From Alisma plantago-aquatica (lineage: Eukaryota; Streptophyta; Magnoliopsida; Alismatales; Alismataceae), in contig OY856409.1 in assembly GCA_963693085.1 (NCBI GenBank), forward strand, positions 521,923,803 to 521,987,802: a stretch of DNA of 64,000 nucleotides. The letters are read 5' to 3'. Numbering within the stretch: the stretch's first letter is position 1; each line of letters begins with the position of its first letter. Below the pieces are notes generated by a model that worked only from the letters and a program-made list of their open reading frames with translations, was not told the DNA's origin and did not search any database. Shown here piece by piece: positions 1-11,670 of this stretch. The position numbers and the translations under genes were made by a program.

Positions 1-539
1 CATGACTAATGGGCACCATGAGAGGTGAACCCAGGCACCAAGCTCAGGATGGAGAAGGTGTCCTTAAGTCAATGGCAACAAGAAACCCTAAGAGGGGGTA
101 ATCCAGGGTTTGGGCAAAAGCGGTGGAGTGTGACACATTGAAAACGTAAATTGTATTGCTAAATAACATGATTGTGATAATTAGGTTGTTAGCCTTATGT
201 GTGACATTTTGGTTGTCCCCACATACCGGCATATTATTATATGCTGACCGACGTTTTGTTTGTCGGCATTTTAAGTAAAACTCTAAAAAGGACAAACAAA
301 AAAGTGACACATTGTGAAACTATGAAATAAAGTACGAGGAGGATTAGATAATAGAGGTAGAATTCCAAAGTTTTCAAAAGGTATGCAAAGTTTTATTTTA
401 TACCAAAATTCCAATTTAGTTGGTAGAATTTATTAACTATTATTGATTAAATATTGAACCTTTGATCCATTTTTTGGGATAACGGCTCTGACCCCTTGGT
501 CTCCCTTAAGTGGGGGCTACTAGGAGGTGGGGTCGTTAC
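1..539 (+). repeat. 3' portion of a Ty3/gypsy-type LTR (truncated by window edge)
   Basis: The last ~350 bp match the ends of the two LTRs of the gypsy element at 19,496-29,491. Shared features are the CTGACCGACGTTTTGTTTG motif near 218-236, the block around a GGAGGATTAGATA motif, and the terminal block with GGAGGTGGGGTCGTTACA ending at about 539. It is clearly more diverged than those two LTRs are from each other, so it belongs to an older member of the same family. The rest of the element lies to the left of the window, so it cannot be said whether this is a solo LTR. Confidence 0.75.
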
Positions 540-1132
540 AGTCCTAATCTAGGGTTTAATCTTGACTTGGATTTAGGATATAGAAAAAGGGTATAAACCA
601 TATTTCTCTTACATAATAGCTTATTAAAGTTATAACTCCACATTAATCATCATGTGTTACCCTGATTATCAAGTTAGGCCTTTATGCCATTAGGGGAAAC
701 TACGCAAAATTATACAACTATGAGATTATAATGAATAAGGAGATTAGGTTCTAAACTATAATCATTAGATTTATCATATCCTTCCATTAGGAACACTTGG
801 ATTACACAAGTTATGATCTTTAAACCCGATTCCTTATATGCACGATTTTCCACTTTAGATATCCAAATTATCATCATGGTCATCTTAGATCCCCATTATG
901 TTAATCAATATCAGATAACATCTCGAGTTAACCAGATTTACTTATTTAAGCATCATAATCACCAAAACTAGGGTTTTTATGTTTTAATCACCTCTTTAGC
1001 ATATATTGCACTACCTTAAGAACAGAAAGCATAATTAGGTCTCAAACTTATTTTATTTGGATTCTACGAGTTCTCTTGATCAATTTTCATATAAAACTTA
1101 TTTTCGTTGGAGCTTCCTAACAGTTTATATGA
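540..1132. other. Unannotated AT-rich spacer
   Basis: I see no convincing reading frame, terminal repeat or internal repeat here. It lies between the gypsy LTR end and the start of duplicated copy A. Confidence 0.5.
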
Positions 1133-4100
1133 TTTTTTCAAGATAAATTGTTTATTGGCCAATCGTAAGGTGCCACGTAAGCACGATTTACATTTTCCAC
1201 TTACCAGGTTTTCTTTACTCGAATCAGGGGAAAAGACCTAGTCACCCTAAGTCTTTGAACACACGACTAGGGGCAGTAGAGTTTTTTAACTCTTTCTCCT
1301 TTCTTTCATCCCATAACGGCACGCTCGATGCCCTCACGCCGCGGAAAGCATGTCCTCCAACGATCAACTCCTTGTCCCCGAGTGCGGACTAGCGGGGCAA
1401 GGCTTCTGGAGGGGCCAAGTGCCCCAGTATTGAGTTGTCCCCTATAAACGTTGAAGAGCCATGGCGTGGGCGCCCTGGGTGACTGTTGCGGCAGTTCTTG
1501 GGTCCTCTACATGTGCTCGAACTTGCCTCGTAGGCTTCTAGTAAGCTTGCAAGGTATCCATTGACTGTGATCGATGCTACAAAGCTCCTCTTGGGATGAA
1601 GACACCTCTGTAGGGCTTGCAGATGCCCTCTCATGTCACAGAAGAAAGGCAAAGAAGAGTGGGTGTCGGAGAGACCACCGTACAAGGTGATCACGGGTGG
1701 TGCGGCCGTCGCAGCACCCTCGATCGACATCCTGAGATTTTGTACTACACTTAGAGGGAAGTTTGGGTTATGTTGATCATCGAGAGATCGAGAGAGAGGG
1801 ATGAGGGTGAAGGGTCAGTTGTGTACCCATCGAGTATTGTGGGAATCATGTATGTATACATAAGGACTCCTTCTCATATCTTCCTTTATCCTCTCCTCCA
1901 AACGTAGCAAGGCACTCCCTTCCAAAAGTGGTAAGGAATTCATGTTGGAAAGAATTAGATACAGGCCCACTATATTCCTTTTTCCATATGCATTAAAAGG
2001 ATATTCCTTTTTATTCAACAATTCAATGCCAACTAGGAAGGATTCTATTCCTTTTTCTAGTCTTTTCTCTCTCTTTATCTTTTATTAAGACATTTCCTAA
2101 CTCAATTATTTGTGTTACTTGGTTGACACACCAAAATTCATATGTGGAACTTTATTTCTTTCTACATTGTTCTTTTATCTCTCTCCATGGTATATGCTTT
2201 AAATAAATTATCCCCATTCCATGGCAGTTCACTACAATCTTTCCCAATTCATAATTATTAATTAGGATGTCTTTCATATACAAAATTTGTTCCTTTAGAC
2301 ATCTCATAAAAATAATTACCATTATGTTATGGAATATCCTTTTTCTTTAATTTTCTAGCATCCTCTTCCCTTTTGATATTGATTCCAAGTATAACAAAAG
2401 TGATATATAAATATTCACATTTGATGCCTTAAACATTGGGTTGTCACTCTTGGCAAGATAATTATTCCTTTAATTATCCAAAGTGCCATTTATATTATTT
2501 TCCTTTAGAAACTTATCAATTATTTCATTTGTTATAACAGACAACCATTATTATCTATTTGTGCCTTTTATTAATCTTGTGTCACAAGTAGCTATGTCAC
2601 AAAGGAAAATAACATTATTATTTCATGAATAATTTGGTTGAGGAAAATTACTTATCAAATCATGAATTTATTTATATAACTCATTTTTTACCAAAATTGA
2701 GGATATTATAGTATTCCTTATTGGGAAAAGTATATTGTACGTGATGGTTGAAGTCGTCATTCATACAAACTGAGTATGGATCCAGTGTACACACTATGCG
2801 TGCATTAGCAAAGTTTTGTTCTGTAGCATATAAGAGGCTTCTATTGTGGCAATAACATATGCCAATTTTTGGATCAAGCAGTTTCACCTTTCAGAAGCAA
2901 CTGAATCTAGATCTACATAATCTTAAAAATAGGATGATATGGCTAAATTGAGAGCGTTAATATCTTATCGTGCCTTGACAATTGCTTGCATAGTATCTCA
3001 GGTTAAAAACCCAACATGGAATGTCGAAGCAATAGGGTCAAGGGTGGAAAATATCGAAGCAGAAGAAGATAGTGGAGGTTGGTTCACAGATGCCAACTGT
3101 AGTGGTTGATGCAAGAACACCAACTGCAGTGTGCGGTTCTGTATGATCTGCCAACACTCTAGAGTGTGGAAAAAGTCAAGGTGCAAGTGGACAAGATGGT
3201 ATGTCTTGTCATAGCCATATCCATGACTGCAACAAAAATAAAGAAAAGAGAAAGCAGTTTTTTTTTTACAAAAGTTAGAAAAATAAACTAAGAAAATAGT
3301 ACTACCCGAATGAAAACTGGGCAGAAAGAGGAGTACACTATCAGAATGAATCTTGGTAGGATTTTTTTTAAAGAAAAATAAATAACAAGTCTAATGGAAA
3401 AAAATAAGATTTTTTTGTTATCAAAATATTTTTTAAGGAGATATAAATAACAAGTCTAATGAGAAAAAAAATAAGAATTTTTAGTTATCAAATAAAGTAA
3501 TTGGGTAATCAAGTCTATTGTTAAACTTAATGACACAGACTAAACCTAAGTAGATCCCAAATTTTTAATGGTTGTTTGTAGCCTTATCCCCGGCAAAGAT
3601 GCCAAAAGTTGGTAGCTATTTTTCATAGGTCAAAAGTAAAAACATAATAGTCAGTCAAAGATATCAGACTTTAAATTTATACCTGACTATAAAAGATGTC
3701 AGTAACTCAATACGGAGTCTTTATAATAGTGTGGGATCGAACACATGGACAAGGACAATAATAGAATAAGAACAGGGGATCTTATCTTAGTTTAGTCGAA
3801 CCGAATAAGCAAATTTGATGGTGTCCAAATGGAGGAGTGAATTAATCTAATTTGAGAAGTAAATCTAAGTTCAGAGAAAATCAAAGGAAAAAAATAAAGA
3901 TGAATCGTGAAACAAGGATAAAAGAGACTTGGATTGGGTTTCACCAATCAACCAATCCACAACCATATAAAACATTCACTCCTAAATTGTATATGTTCTT
4001 TACTCGTTGTGTAAATAGTTGTGAAAGATATTTGTTCCTTTTCTCTCCCGAGATCTAGACAGATTTTTATCTAAGGAGTTCTCTCTCTCTCTCTTGAGAT

Positions 4101-5863
4101 AATAACCAAAAAACAAGGAAAAAATGTATGATTTTTGTTATAGTAACTCCTCACTCTCGAGTTTCGTTACTATCGTATACTTCATATCTCATTGAAATCA
4201 GTCTCTCAAACAATATTCATATCAAACGTCGAAAGATGGTAGATAATCATCAATCGACGTAAAAAAAGAGTATAGAAAAAAAAAACTTTTAAGAGTATCT
4301 ATAAAATAGAAGAATGAACAATTACATGGTTAGGGAGGCTAGATGGCTACTCCCAACCCAAATTATGGAGTCTAGCCTCTTATGACATAAGAAGTAAGCA
4401 TGTTACAACTTGGAGCAATCATAATAAGAAAAGAAAAGAGAAAAGGTCGATGGTCGTGAAGTCTAGAGGTTGATAATCTATAGACTTGGACTTTGATCTC
4501 GGTTGCAGCCTTTCGGCCATTTGTCTCCAAAATTAGAGATGCGTGAGATATCCTTGTCTGGTGGCGGCTGCTTGGTATTTATAGGAATAGATCGGAATTT
4601 GAAGAATCGGTCTTGAGATTTATAAAGTCACAACATCTAATGCAGCGGGACCCGACAAGTGACATTGTCGGGAACGTCGACAAGCAACGTCGATGGGTGT
4701 GTCGACGGGTGGTTGTCGACCGGGTCGTCGACACCATCCAGAGGTTTCTAGATGTCAGAGGTCGACATGCAAACTTGGCCGTGGATGTCGATGATTGTTG
4801 TGTCAAGGGGCCTTCTAAGAAGCAGGTCGATAGCTCCTAGACTGTCGGGTTGTTTCTGATTGTGGAGGTGCTAGCTGTCAATCGGAACTCTCAAGTGATG
4901 TTGTCCTGGCAGGTTGACATGCATATGCATGGAAATTGGTCTATAATCATAGCTGTCTACGAGGATGGTTGTTGGGTTGTAGCTCGATGTCTTTGCTCTA
5001 TTCTGCATGGTCGATTGCTCGACATCAATATAATATTGATCAATCATGGAGTTACGCTAGACAGGAAAGTCAACAGCATGTATGCATTGATAAAATTGCT
5101 GCTAGGATTCGTGGATTAGCAATGCCGGTACGTATTGTTATTCGTACTCGGAAATCACGTACTAGGAAATAATGGAATTCCCATTTTCTCATTCCGTTGC
5201 CTTCTCAATGTATCTTCTATTATTGCTCGACAGAATGGATGTGTTTTCTTGGTCAAAGTCCCCCCACCGTGGACTGAATTACAATAGAATAGCAATGATT
5301 TGCCCAATTTCAGAATGATGTTAATTCCGTTTCCATTCAGCCACTAATATATTGTCCCATGACTTAGTAAGTCTCATATTTCTCATTTTTTCTTTCTTTA
5401 TACTTTTAGTAAGTCTCATATTTCTCATTTTTTCTTTCTTTATACGTTTCATTTTGGTCAAATAATGTAATGAATTTCCAAGCCTTCCGAACAATGTAAA
5501 ATTGTTGGTTTATTTTCTTTAATTTTCACAACTAAATTAATACACAGAAATAGTTGTCTTTTGCGACTGTTTAACCAAAAAGGCACTAATTAAGAAACTA
5601 AATTGGAATAAAGACAAAAGTTACAAAGACTATGAATTAAACATTAAAAGCATGTGATGACTAATAAAAGTACGAAAATCAAGGTAAAATACATAGTAAT
5701 TTTGTACTCCGATTGGTCATAGACATCGTAAGGTCCTACTCTTCACAAATCCCAGCATATCCCAGAACCTCTTAACATTACACCACTGAATCCCCAATCC
5801 TTATTTGGGTGTTATCAGGGGGCACCACACAAAAATATTTCACTTGACATTGTTGCTTGAATT
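1133..5863. repeat. Copy A of a ~4.7-kb direct segmental repeat (uninterrupted copy)
   Basis: This segment runs collinearly with copy B (6,502-7,217 + 17,219-19,495 + 29,492-31,163). Similarity starts at the AAGATAA...TTTATTGGCCAAT block and ends at the sequence CATTGTTGCTTG. A contains no copy of the two retrotransposons found in B, so it serves as the empty site for both. Both copies hold a tRNA-Asp-type primer-binding-like site on the minus strand (3,587-3,604 in A), which suggests that the repeat derives from an old Athila/Tat-like LTR retrotransposon on the minus strand. A GTCGAC-rich block (about 4,660-4,880) and a minus-strand open frame at 1,389-1,730 occur within it. The same frame is interrupted by stops in B. 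No protein family is recognised. Confidence 0.75.
3587..3604 (-). other. tRNA-Asp-type primer-binding-like site
   Basis: The plus strand reads TCCCCGGCAAAGATGCCA. Plant tRNA-Asp ends in TCCCCGGCAACGGCGCCA, so the reverse complement here matches a PBS of the Athila/Tat type at 15 of 18 positions. If it is real, the LTR lies to the right (above 3,604) and the internal region to the left on the minus strand. I did not find convincing LTR boundaries. Confidence 0.45.
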
Positions 5864-6501
5864 AGTGCATCAATAGTGCAACTGGGATAGTAGACAAATA
5901 CATATGTCGGGAATGGCCACAATTTTGGAGATTGACTGTGATTTGGTCATATGTTACATAATCATATGTTAGCATGTGAAACATGCAACAGTCAAAGAGA
6001 ATCTCAGTTATCTACTCCCTCTAGAAGCCACATTTGAATTTCTAGTTGAGATGGATTCAAACTCGAAACTAAAGAAAGGTTCAATGTATGTTGACGAGTG
6101 CCATTACCGACATCTGCAACATCTTTCATTGTCAATAGCGGTGATCCAAGAATCTGGCCCCATTCGACTAGAAACGAAAAAGTTTGTCTGTATTTTCTTT
6201 TTAAAAAATGTGTTCATTTTTATGACTTGTATCATTAATTTTCATTCTATTTATACACTCGGGTTATCTTTATATATGTCTCATTAGAAATACATTGCCC
6301 CAAAATTGCAATCCATGCATATAGTATAGCACAACCTTGAAAATACCTTTATTCTTGAACATGTATGTGTCGTTACTTTTACTAATCGATTTGTTACTTT
6401 TAATTACTCAGAATTATTTTCTGTGTCAAATAATTACTTTCTATTTCATAAAGTTACTTTTTATTCCATGTAGTTATTTTTTTGTGCATTTCTGTCAGTC
6501 A
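5864..6501. repeat. Repeat family R, copy 1 (between duplicated copies A and B)
   Basis: This sequence is closely related to 58,393-58,876 plus 60,511-60,700 (R copy 2, split by a solo LTR). It includes a TGCATCAATAGTGCA motif, a stretch that is open on the plus strand (about 5,976-6,287), and a tail of degenerate GTTACTTTT repeats. The open frame is short, lacks a recognisable domain, and its counterpart in copy 2 carries a stop, so I do not call it a gene. Confidence 0.6.
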
Positions 6502-7217
6502 TTTTTTGCAAGATAATATATTTATTGGCCAATAGCAAGGTGCCACGTCAGCACGGTTTACATTTTCCACTTACCAAGTTTTCTATACTCGAATCAGGGG
6601 AAAAGGCCTAGTCAACCCAAGTCTTTGAGCACACGACTAGGGGAAGTAGAGACATTTGACTCTTTCCCTTTCCCTTCATCGCGTAACGGCGTGTCTGGCG
6701 CCCTCACGCCACAGAAGGCACATCCTTCGATGATCAGATCCCCATCCCTGAGCCCGTAGACTAGCAAGGCAAGGCTTCCAGAGGGGCCAAGCTACCCTGG
6801 GCGCGGTTTTCCCCAGTACTAAGTTGCCCCCTATAAACGTTCACGAGGCCATGGCGTGGGCGCCCTGGGGGACTGTAGTGGCAGTTCCTGAGTCCTTTGT
6901 AGGTGCTCGAACTTGCCTCATAGGCTTATGGCGAGCTCACAAGGTATCCATTGATTGCGATCGGAACCACAGAGTTCCTCTAGGGATGAAGATGCCTCCG
7001 CAGGGTTTATAGGTGCCCTCCCATGTCACAGAAGAAAGGCGAAGTTGAGTGGGTGTTAGAGAGACCATCGTACAGGGTGATCACAGGTGGTGTGGCCATC
7101 ACGGCACCCTCAATCGACATCCTGAGATTCTACACTAGACCTAAAGGGAAGTCTGGGTTGTGTTGATCATCGAGAGATCGAGAGAGAGGAATGAGAGTGA
7201 AGGGTCAGTTGTGTACC
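6502..7217. repeat. Copy B of the ~4.7-kb repeat, part 1
   Basis: Collinear with 1,133-1,830 of copy A. It stops abruptly at GTACC (7,213-7,217), the target-site duplication of the LARD-like element, and resumes after 17,218. Confidence 0.75.
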
Positions 7218-7632
7218 TATAGCATCCTCATTTTGAGTACCTTATTATAATTTATTAAGTGCATAATATTCATGGTCACAGTCTATAAATGGGTCAATGT
7301 GTCTAATTTTGATCAATAAAAGACACAAAGAATTTTCTTATTAAGAGAGGACATCCAAATAAATTGTTGCCAAAAATTTAAAGATCTGAATATATTTAGA
7401 ATTTAAGATTTGTCTAGTTTTAATCATATTAATTAACTGAGCCATATAAATAGACAACTAACCCCTATAGATTTTTCTACCCTCAGAATAAGACATGTGC
7501 TGAAAATTTGAGTTTGTTTGGGATTAGTTTGATGAGTCAAATGATTTTCTAAAGATAATGACAAAGAAATGGCCTTTTCCCCTATTTTTCTCAAATTTCT
7601 TGGATTTCTTTGAATCTAAATTTTATGTGAAC

Positions 7633-8067
7633 TGTCAAATCTGGACACCAGCTGAGCGATTTGATCCCAACTGTCACCCCCTTCTTCAACCTCCAGCCAG
7701 ATGCATGACTCTTGTTCCTGGTCTGGTCAGGAGTGTTGTAATGCCCGTGCCCACTGCCCTAGGCTCTAGTAGAGTTTCAGGAATGACGACTGGACCCACA
7801 AACCACCACTAGCCTTAACTGCGCACTTTATCCACACTGACGCGTAAGCCAGGATCAACTTCTCGACTGGTCACCCATCCTAGTACTACTCCAAGCTGAG
7901 CACGCTTAACTATGGAGTTCTTTAGTGATGGGCTCCCAGAAAAGGAGGTGCACCTTGGTGACATGTCAAATCTGGACACCAGCTGAGAGATTTGATCCCA
8001 ACCGTCACCCCCTTCTTCAACCTCCAGCCAGATGCATGACTCTTGTTCCTGGTCTGGTCAGGAGTGT
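7633..8067. repeat. 331-bp tandem duplication with a truncated third Cassandra LTR
   Basis: The sequence from TGTCAAATCTGGACACCAGC at 7,633 is repeated from 7,964, a period of 331 bp. Each unit holds about 100 bp of host LTR sequence followed by the start of a Cassandra LTR. In the first unit that LTR (7,737-7,963) breaks off where the second unit begins. The duplication therefore happened after the TRIM inserted. Confidence 0.8.
7845..7934 (-). other. 5S rRNA-like segment in the truncated Cassandra LTR
   Basis: The minus strand carries the 3' half of a plant 5S rRNA-like sequence, including GTTAAGCGTGCTC and GTAGTACTAGGATGGGTGAC. It matches the same segments in the two complete Cassandra LTRs. 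Confidence 0.8.
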
Positions 8068-8358
8068 TGTAATGCCCGTGCCCACTACCCTAGGCTCTAG
8101 TAGAGTTTCAGGAATGACGAGTGGCCCCACAAACCACCACTAGCCTTAACTGCGCACTTTGTCCACACTGACGCACAAGCCAGGATCAACTTCCCGACTA
8201 GTCACCCATCCTAGTACTACTCCAAGCTGAGCACGCTTAACTATGGAGTTCTTTAGTGATGGGCTCTCAAAAATGGAGGTGCACCTTGGTGATATGGGTA
8301 GTCCAATCATTCCTTTTAAGATCATGTTATCCGAGGCCTCAAATCCTGGGATGTTACA
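8068..8358 (-). repeat. Cassandra 3' LTR
   Basis: Boundaries are TG...CA on the minus strand. It is adjacent to the purine tract of the internal region and close in sequence to the LTR at 8,616-8,903. Confidence 0.88.
8175..8265 (-). other. 5S rRNA-like region of Cassandra 3' LTR
   Basis: Reading the minus strand, it follows plant 5S rRNA from the CCCATCA...AACTCC segment through GTTAAGCGTGCT and AGTAGTACTAGGATGGGTGAC to GGGAAGT. It spans the 5S A-box, intermediate element and C-box region of the internal Pol III promoter. Several substitutions, and the lack of the 5S 5' half, argue against a functional rRNA gene. Confidence 0.85.
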
Positions 8359-8600
8359 ATCTCCCCCGCTTAGACTCTTGACGTCCTCGTCAAGGCTCAA
8401 CTGTGCGACCTCATAATCGCTTCCCCATTTCAATGTAGACCCAGAAGGGCCCATGCACACCCAGCTCCCATCCACGGCTACCAGAGCAAGGGTGAATCCA
8501 TCTCGTCTCTGCGGATAGCCCTTTTCAACTTGCCTGGACAGCACGGCTCAAGACCGGCATGTCACATGCCCATGTGGGCCCCACCTACTGGAGAGGTTAT

Positions 8601-8613
8601 GGCTCTGATACCA
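8601..8613 (-). other. Cassandra primer-binding site (initiator-Met tRNA)
   Basis: The minus strand reads TGGTATCAGAGCC, two bases after the end of the minus-strand 5' LTR. Confidence 0.88.
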
Positions 8614-8615
8614 TT

Positions 8616-8903
8616 TGTAATGCCCGTGCCCACTGCCCTAGGCTCTAGTAGAGTTTCAGGAATGACGACTGGCCCCACAAACCACCACTAGCCTTAACTG
8701 CGCACTTACACACTGACGCGCAAGCCAGGATCAACTTCCCGACTGGTCACCCATCCTAGTACTACTCCAAGATGAGCACGCTTAACTATGGAGTTCTTTA
8801 GTGATGGGCTTCCGGAAAAAGAGGTGCACCTTGGTGATATGGGTAGTCCAATCATTCCTTTTAAGATCATGTTATTCGAGACCTCAAATCCTGGGATGTT
8901 ACA
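8616..8903 (-). repeat. Cassandra 5' LTR
   Basis: Followed on the minus strand by the PBS. It contains the same 5S-like region (8,721-8,810) as its partner. Confidence 0.88.
8721..8810 (-). other. 5S rRNA-like region of Cassandra 5' LTR
   Basis: Same match as at 8,175-8,265, with GTTAAGCGTGCTC and GTAGTACTAGGATGGGTGAC both intact. In Cassandra this region is thought to allow Pol III transcription of the LTR. Confidence 0.85.
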
Positions 8904-11504
8904 AGTGCTCACTCTATAATAATTATTTTCCCAAACGGATTTCTCCGCTGAGTTTGGGAGAGGGAGCCACTCCTTTTAAGCCCCTACATGAGTCCTAGGG
9001 TTAGCCCTACCAAAAATGCCCAATCTTCATGTGCTCCGCATGCCACCACCGTTCTCCTCCTCTGCGCCAGATCAACCCAATCACCGACGGCTACACCATC
9101 TCCAGGTAGTTGCGAACCTAAACCCAATTTTGTTTTGGCTTGCATCCCCCTCGTTTGGTCTATGAACAAGCTCAATGTGGATCGTTGTATGAAGCTTATC
9201 GTCGAGGAGCCTGGTGCGTGTGTGGATCACCATTAATCAACTCAAGAGTTTGTGAAGGTTGACTTAAGCTCCCTAGATTCATTTTCTGCCTTCATATGAG
9301 GTAATTGTCCATATCTCATTTTCCAAGTTTGTTTCTATATTCAGCTCCATGGTTGTATTGGCCCGAGTTCTCCCTATTTGGCCTCTCGATATTAAGCCTG
9401 AATTTGTTTTCATTTGTTGATGGTTTCTAAATGAGTTGAGGATGCGAGAACACTTCCGTTCTCCCTCGACCTAGCTTGATCTTTAGCTTACCATATTTTC
9501 TACTATGCCACGATGAATTGGAGTCATAATCTTGGCTACCTTCAGACCTCGAGCAAGAGGTCCTTGACCTCATCTTTGCGTGATGGATTCAGGTCATCGG
9601 TTTGTTTTTCCTGAGCATCTCACTATTGGGAGATCATGTTATGATATTCACCATCTGCAAGAGATACTAATCATATCTTTGAGCAAGATCCCAAGTTACA
9701 ATACACCTATTTTACACTCACCTAATTTGCATTAGTGTCATGCCAGCATGATTAATATCGGGATTTCAAGTCTCTGACTTGATTTCAATAGTGTGAGTTT
9801 TGCCCTGAGCTTTTGATGAAGATGCCCTTTATCATGCCAATGATCAATAAATGGCCTGATGATCAAATCGGTCTTTTAGTATATAATTATCCGGTCCCAG
9901 GAAATCATTTAATGTTTTTATCTTACTCATGATTGATCAGATTTCAATAATTCATATCTTTGGATTGGTTTGTCCTATAAAGGCATGTTTTATATGAATT
10001 TTGATCAATTTTTCAAGATCTTGATGATGGGCTAGGAGTTAGAGCCTTCTTTGACTCCAGATTTCCATATTTTAGCTAGAAACCATGAAACCCTAGAAAC
10101 TACAATGAGTATAGTTATTAATGATTGACTATTCAATGAACAAGGTAATTAGGGTCCATCAATCCCAAAAATGTGATTAGAGTTCGTTCAACCTAAGAAG
10201 GGAAATCGAGATTTCTTTAAGAGAGGTAAGTGGTTCATGTCCATGAGTATTTACGTTAAACCAATCTAATGCATCTACATGCTTCTTAATTAAGACCTTC
10301 ATGTCCAATGTTCTAATCAAGATATATAAGCAAGATTTTCCAATTCTTTATGATCATGTCATTTCATATACTAAATGCCTTAATTAGAGATGTGTCATAG
10401 GATGTTTAATGTTCATGAGTTAAAGAAGGATAAAAGGATATATGTCTATCTTGTTTCATAGTAATGTTTCATGTAAATGCCCAAGGCTACAAGATAAGAA
10501 AGGCAATCAAGATTGTCATACTTCCATGGTTATGTGATATAACCATGTATTAAGATTCTAAGTACATATATGTTATTAGGAATTCTCATATACATAGATG
10601 TCACCTTGTTTTAAGATTTCAAGTAAAAACATGTTATCAAGATTTCTTATATATGTAGAGATCTAAGAACTAGGAAGTCATTTGGATTACTTAGAATGAT
10701 TAATATCTAAAAGCTAAAAACAATGTGAGAATATGAGTTTCAAACATATTAGGTCATGGTCCAGTTTTTGAGATGAAGGTATTATTGGGACCAGAATATA
10801 TTGTAACTTGAATGGAGGATGATATTATAAGATTATGATGATTTATGTTATGATTAAGTTTCAAGATGACATTCTAAAAGATCCATATTTTAAGATTTAA
10901 GATTTCAGCTCATATGAATGTATTAGGATCGGAATTAATGATATTTTATAGAAATTGAGTCACTTTGTCAAAAAACACATTTTGAGATATTTGACACTTG
11001 AGTACTCTCATATACTTAGTATTTCCATACTCAGTTTAGACCCTTTTTCCTAAGCCTTTAGACTTAGTTTCCATACAACTAATAGTAAAAAGTTAAGTCA
11101 TTCTATTAAATTAGAGTGTTAGATTAAGGTCTATCCAGATAATGAGAATATCAGATTTAGATTCAGACTTAGGTTACTCATTGTGTGAGTAGCTAGATAT
11201 TAAATAAAGATACATGATAAGGGTTTTAAACTCAATCACAGTTATGTAGTAATTGAGATTCATATTCGGGTGTAGATCCAATTTAGAATTTAAGAGCATG
11301 GATTCACATTCAGAACTTAGTACATGTTCAATACTCAGTATTCAGTTTCAGATAAGTCTAGATTTAAAATTTAGTATGATTAGACTTAAGATAATTAATT
11401 TGAAACCTTCACATAATATATTATATGATAAGTCCTCATTCAGAGAGTCCTGGGACGATTCAGAGGTATTTGTTGCCAATTCAGAGGAGTATTTACTCCA
11501 TTTT

Positions 11505-11670
11505 AGAGGGCATGTTATGTCAACAGAGGGTGTGTTTCCCATAGAGGACACTTCGGTGTCAAAAAAGGGTGTGTTGTACCATAGAGGACACTTTGGTGTC
11601 AACAGAGGGCACGTTGTGCCAACAAAGGGTGTGTTGCACCATAGAGGACACTTCGGTGTCAACAGAGGAG
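11505..11670 (+). repeat. Minisatellite in the LARD 5' LTR
   Basis: Alternating ~30-bp modules of the types CAACAGAGGGTGTGTTG and CATAGAGGACACTTCGGTGT repeat several times. The same array occurs in the 3' LTR at 16,184-16,371 with different sequence variants. The plus and minus open frames across it are by-products of the repeat period. Confidence 0.75.

Larger units (their letters stand above)
8068..8903 (-). mobile_element. Cassandra TRIM retrotransposon (LTRs carrying 5S rRNA sequence)
   Basis: Two LTRs of 291 bp (8,068-8,358) and 288 bp (8,616-8,903) flank 257 bp of non-coding DNA. On the minus strand each LTR begins TGTAACATCCCAGG and ends GGGCATTACA. A PBS complementary to initiator-Met tRNA (TGGTATCAGAGCC, plus coordinates 8,601-8,613) follows the 5' LTR at 8,616-8,903. 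A purine tract (8,360-8,371) precedes the other LTR. The flanks AGTGT (8,063-8,067) and AGTGC (8,904-8,908) form a 5-bp TSD with one mismatch. Each LTR contains a 5S rRNA-like region. That combination of very short size, no coding capacity and 5S sequence in the LTR is the published hallmark of Cassandra elements. The family name is established knowledge; the assignment is mine from the sequence. Confidence 0.9.

Noticed and set aside
8175..8265. A functional 5S rRNA gene
   Set aside because: Only the 3' part of 5S is present, with substitutions, inside a retrotransposon LTR.
8146..8544. 132-codon minus-strand frame as a protein gene
   Set aside because: It runs through the Cassandra LTR and internal region, including the 5S-like segment. 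It is a chance frame in a non-coding element.
11348..11662. Repetitive Thr/Pro/Cys-rich minus-strand protein, and its plus-strand partner
   Set aside because: It is a by-product of a minisatellite whose period keeps frames open on both strands. There is no start context or conservation in frame with the second LTR.
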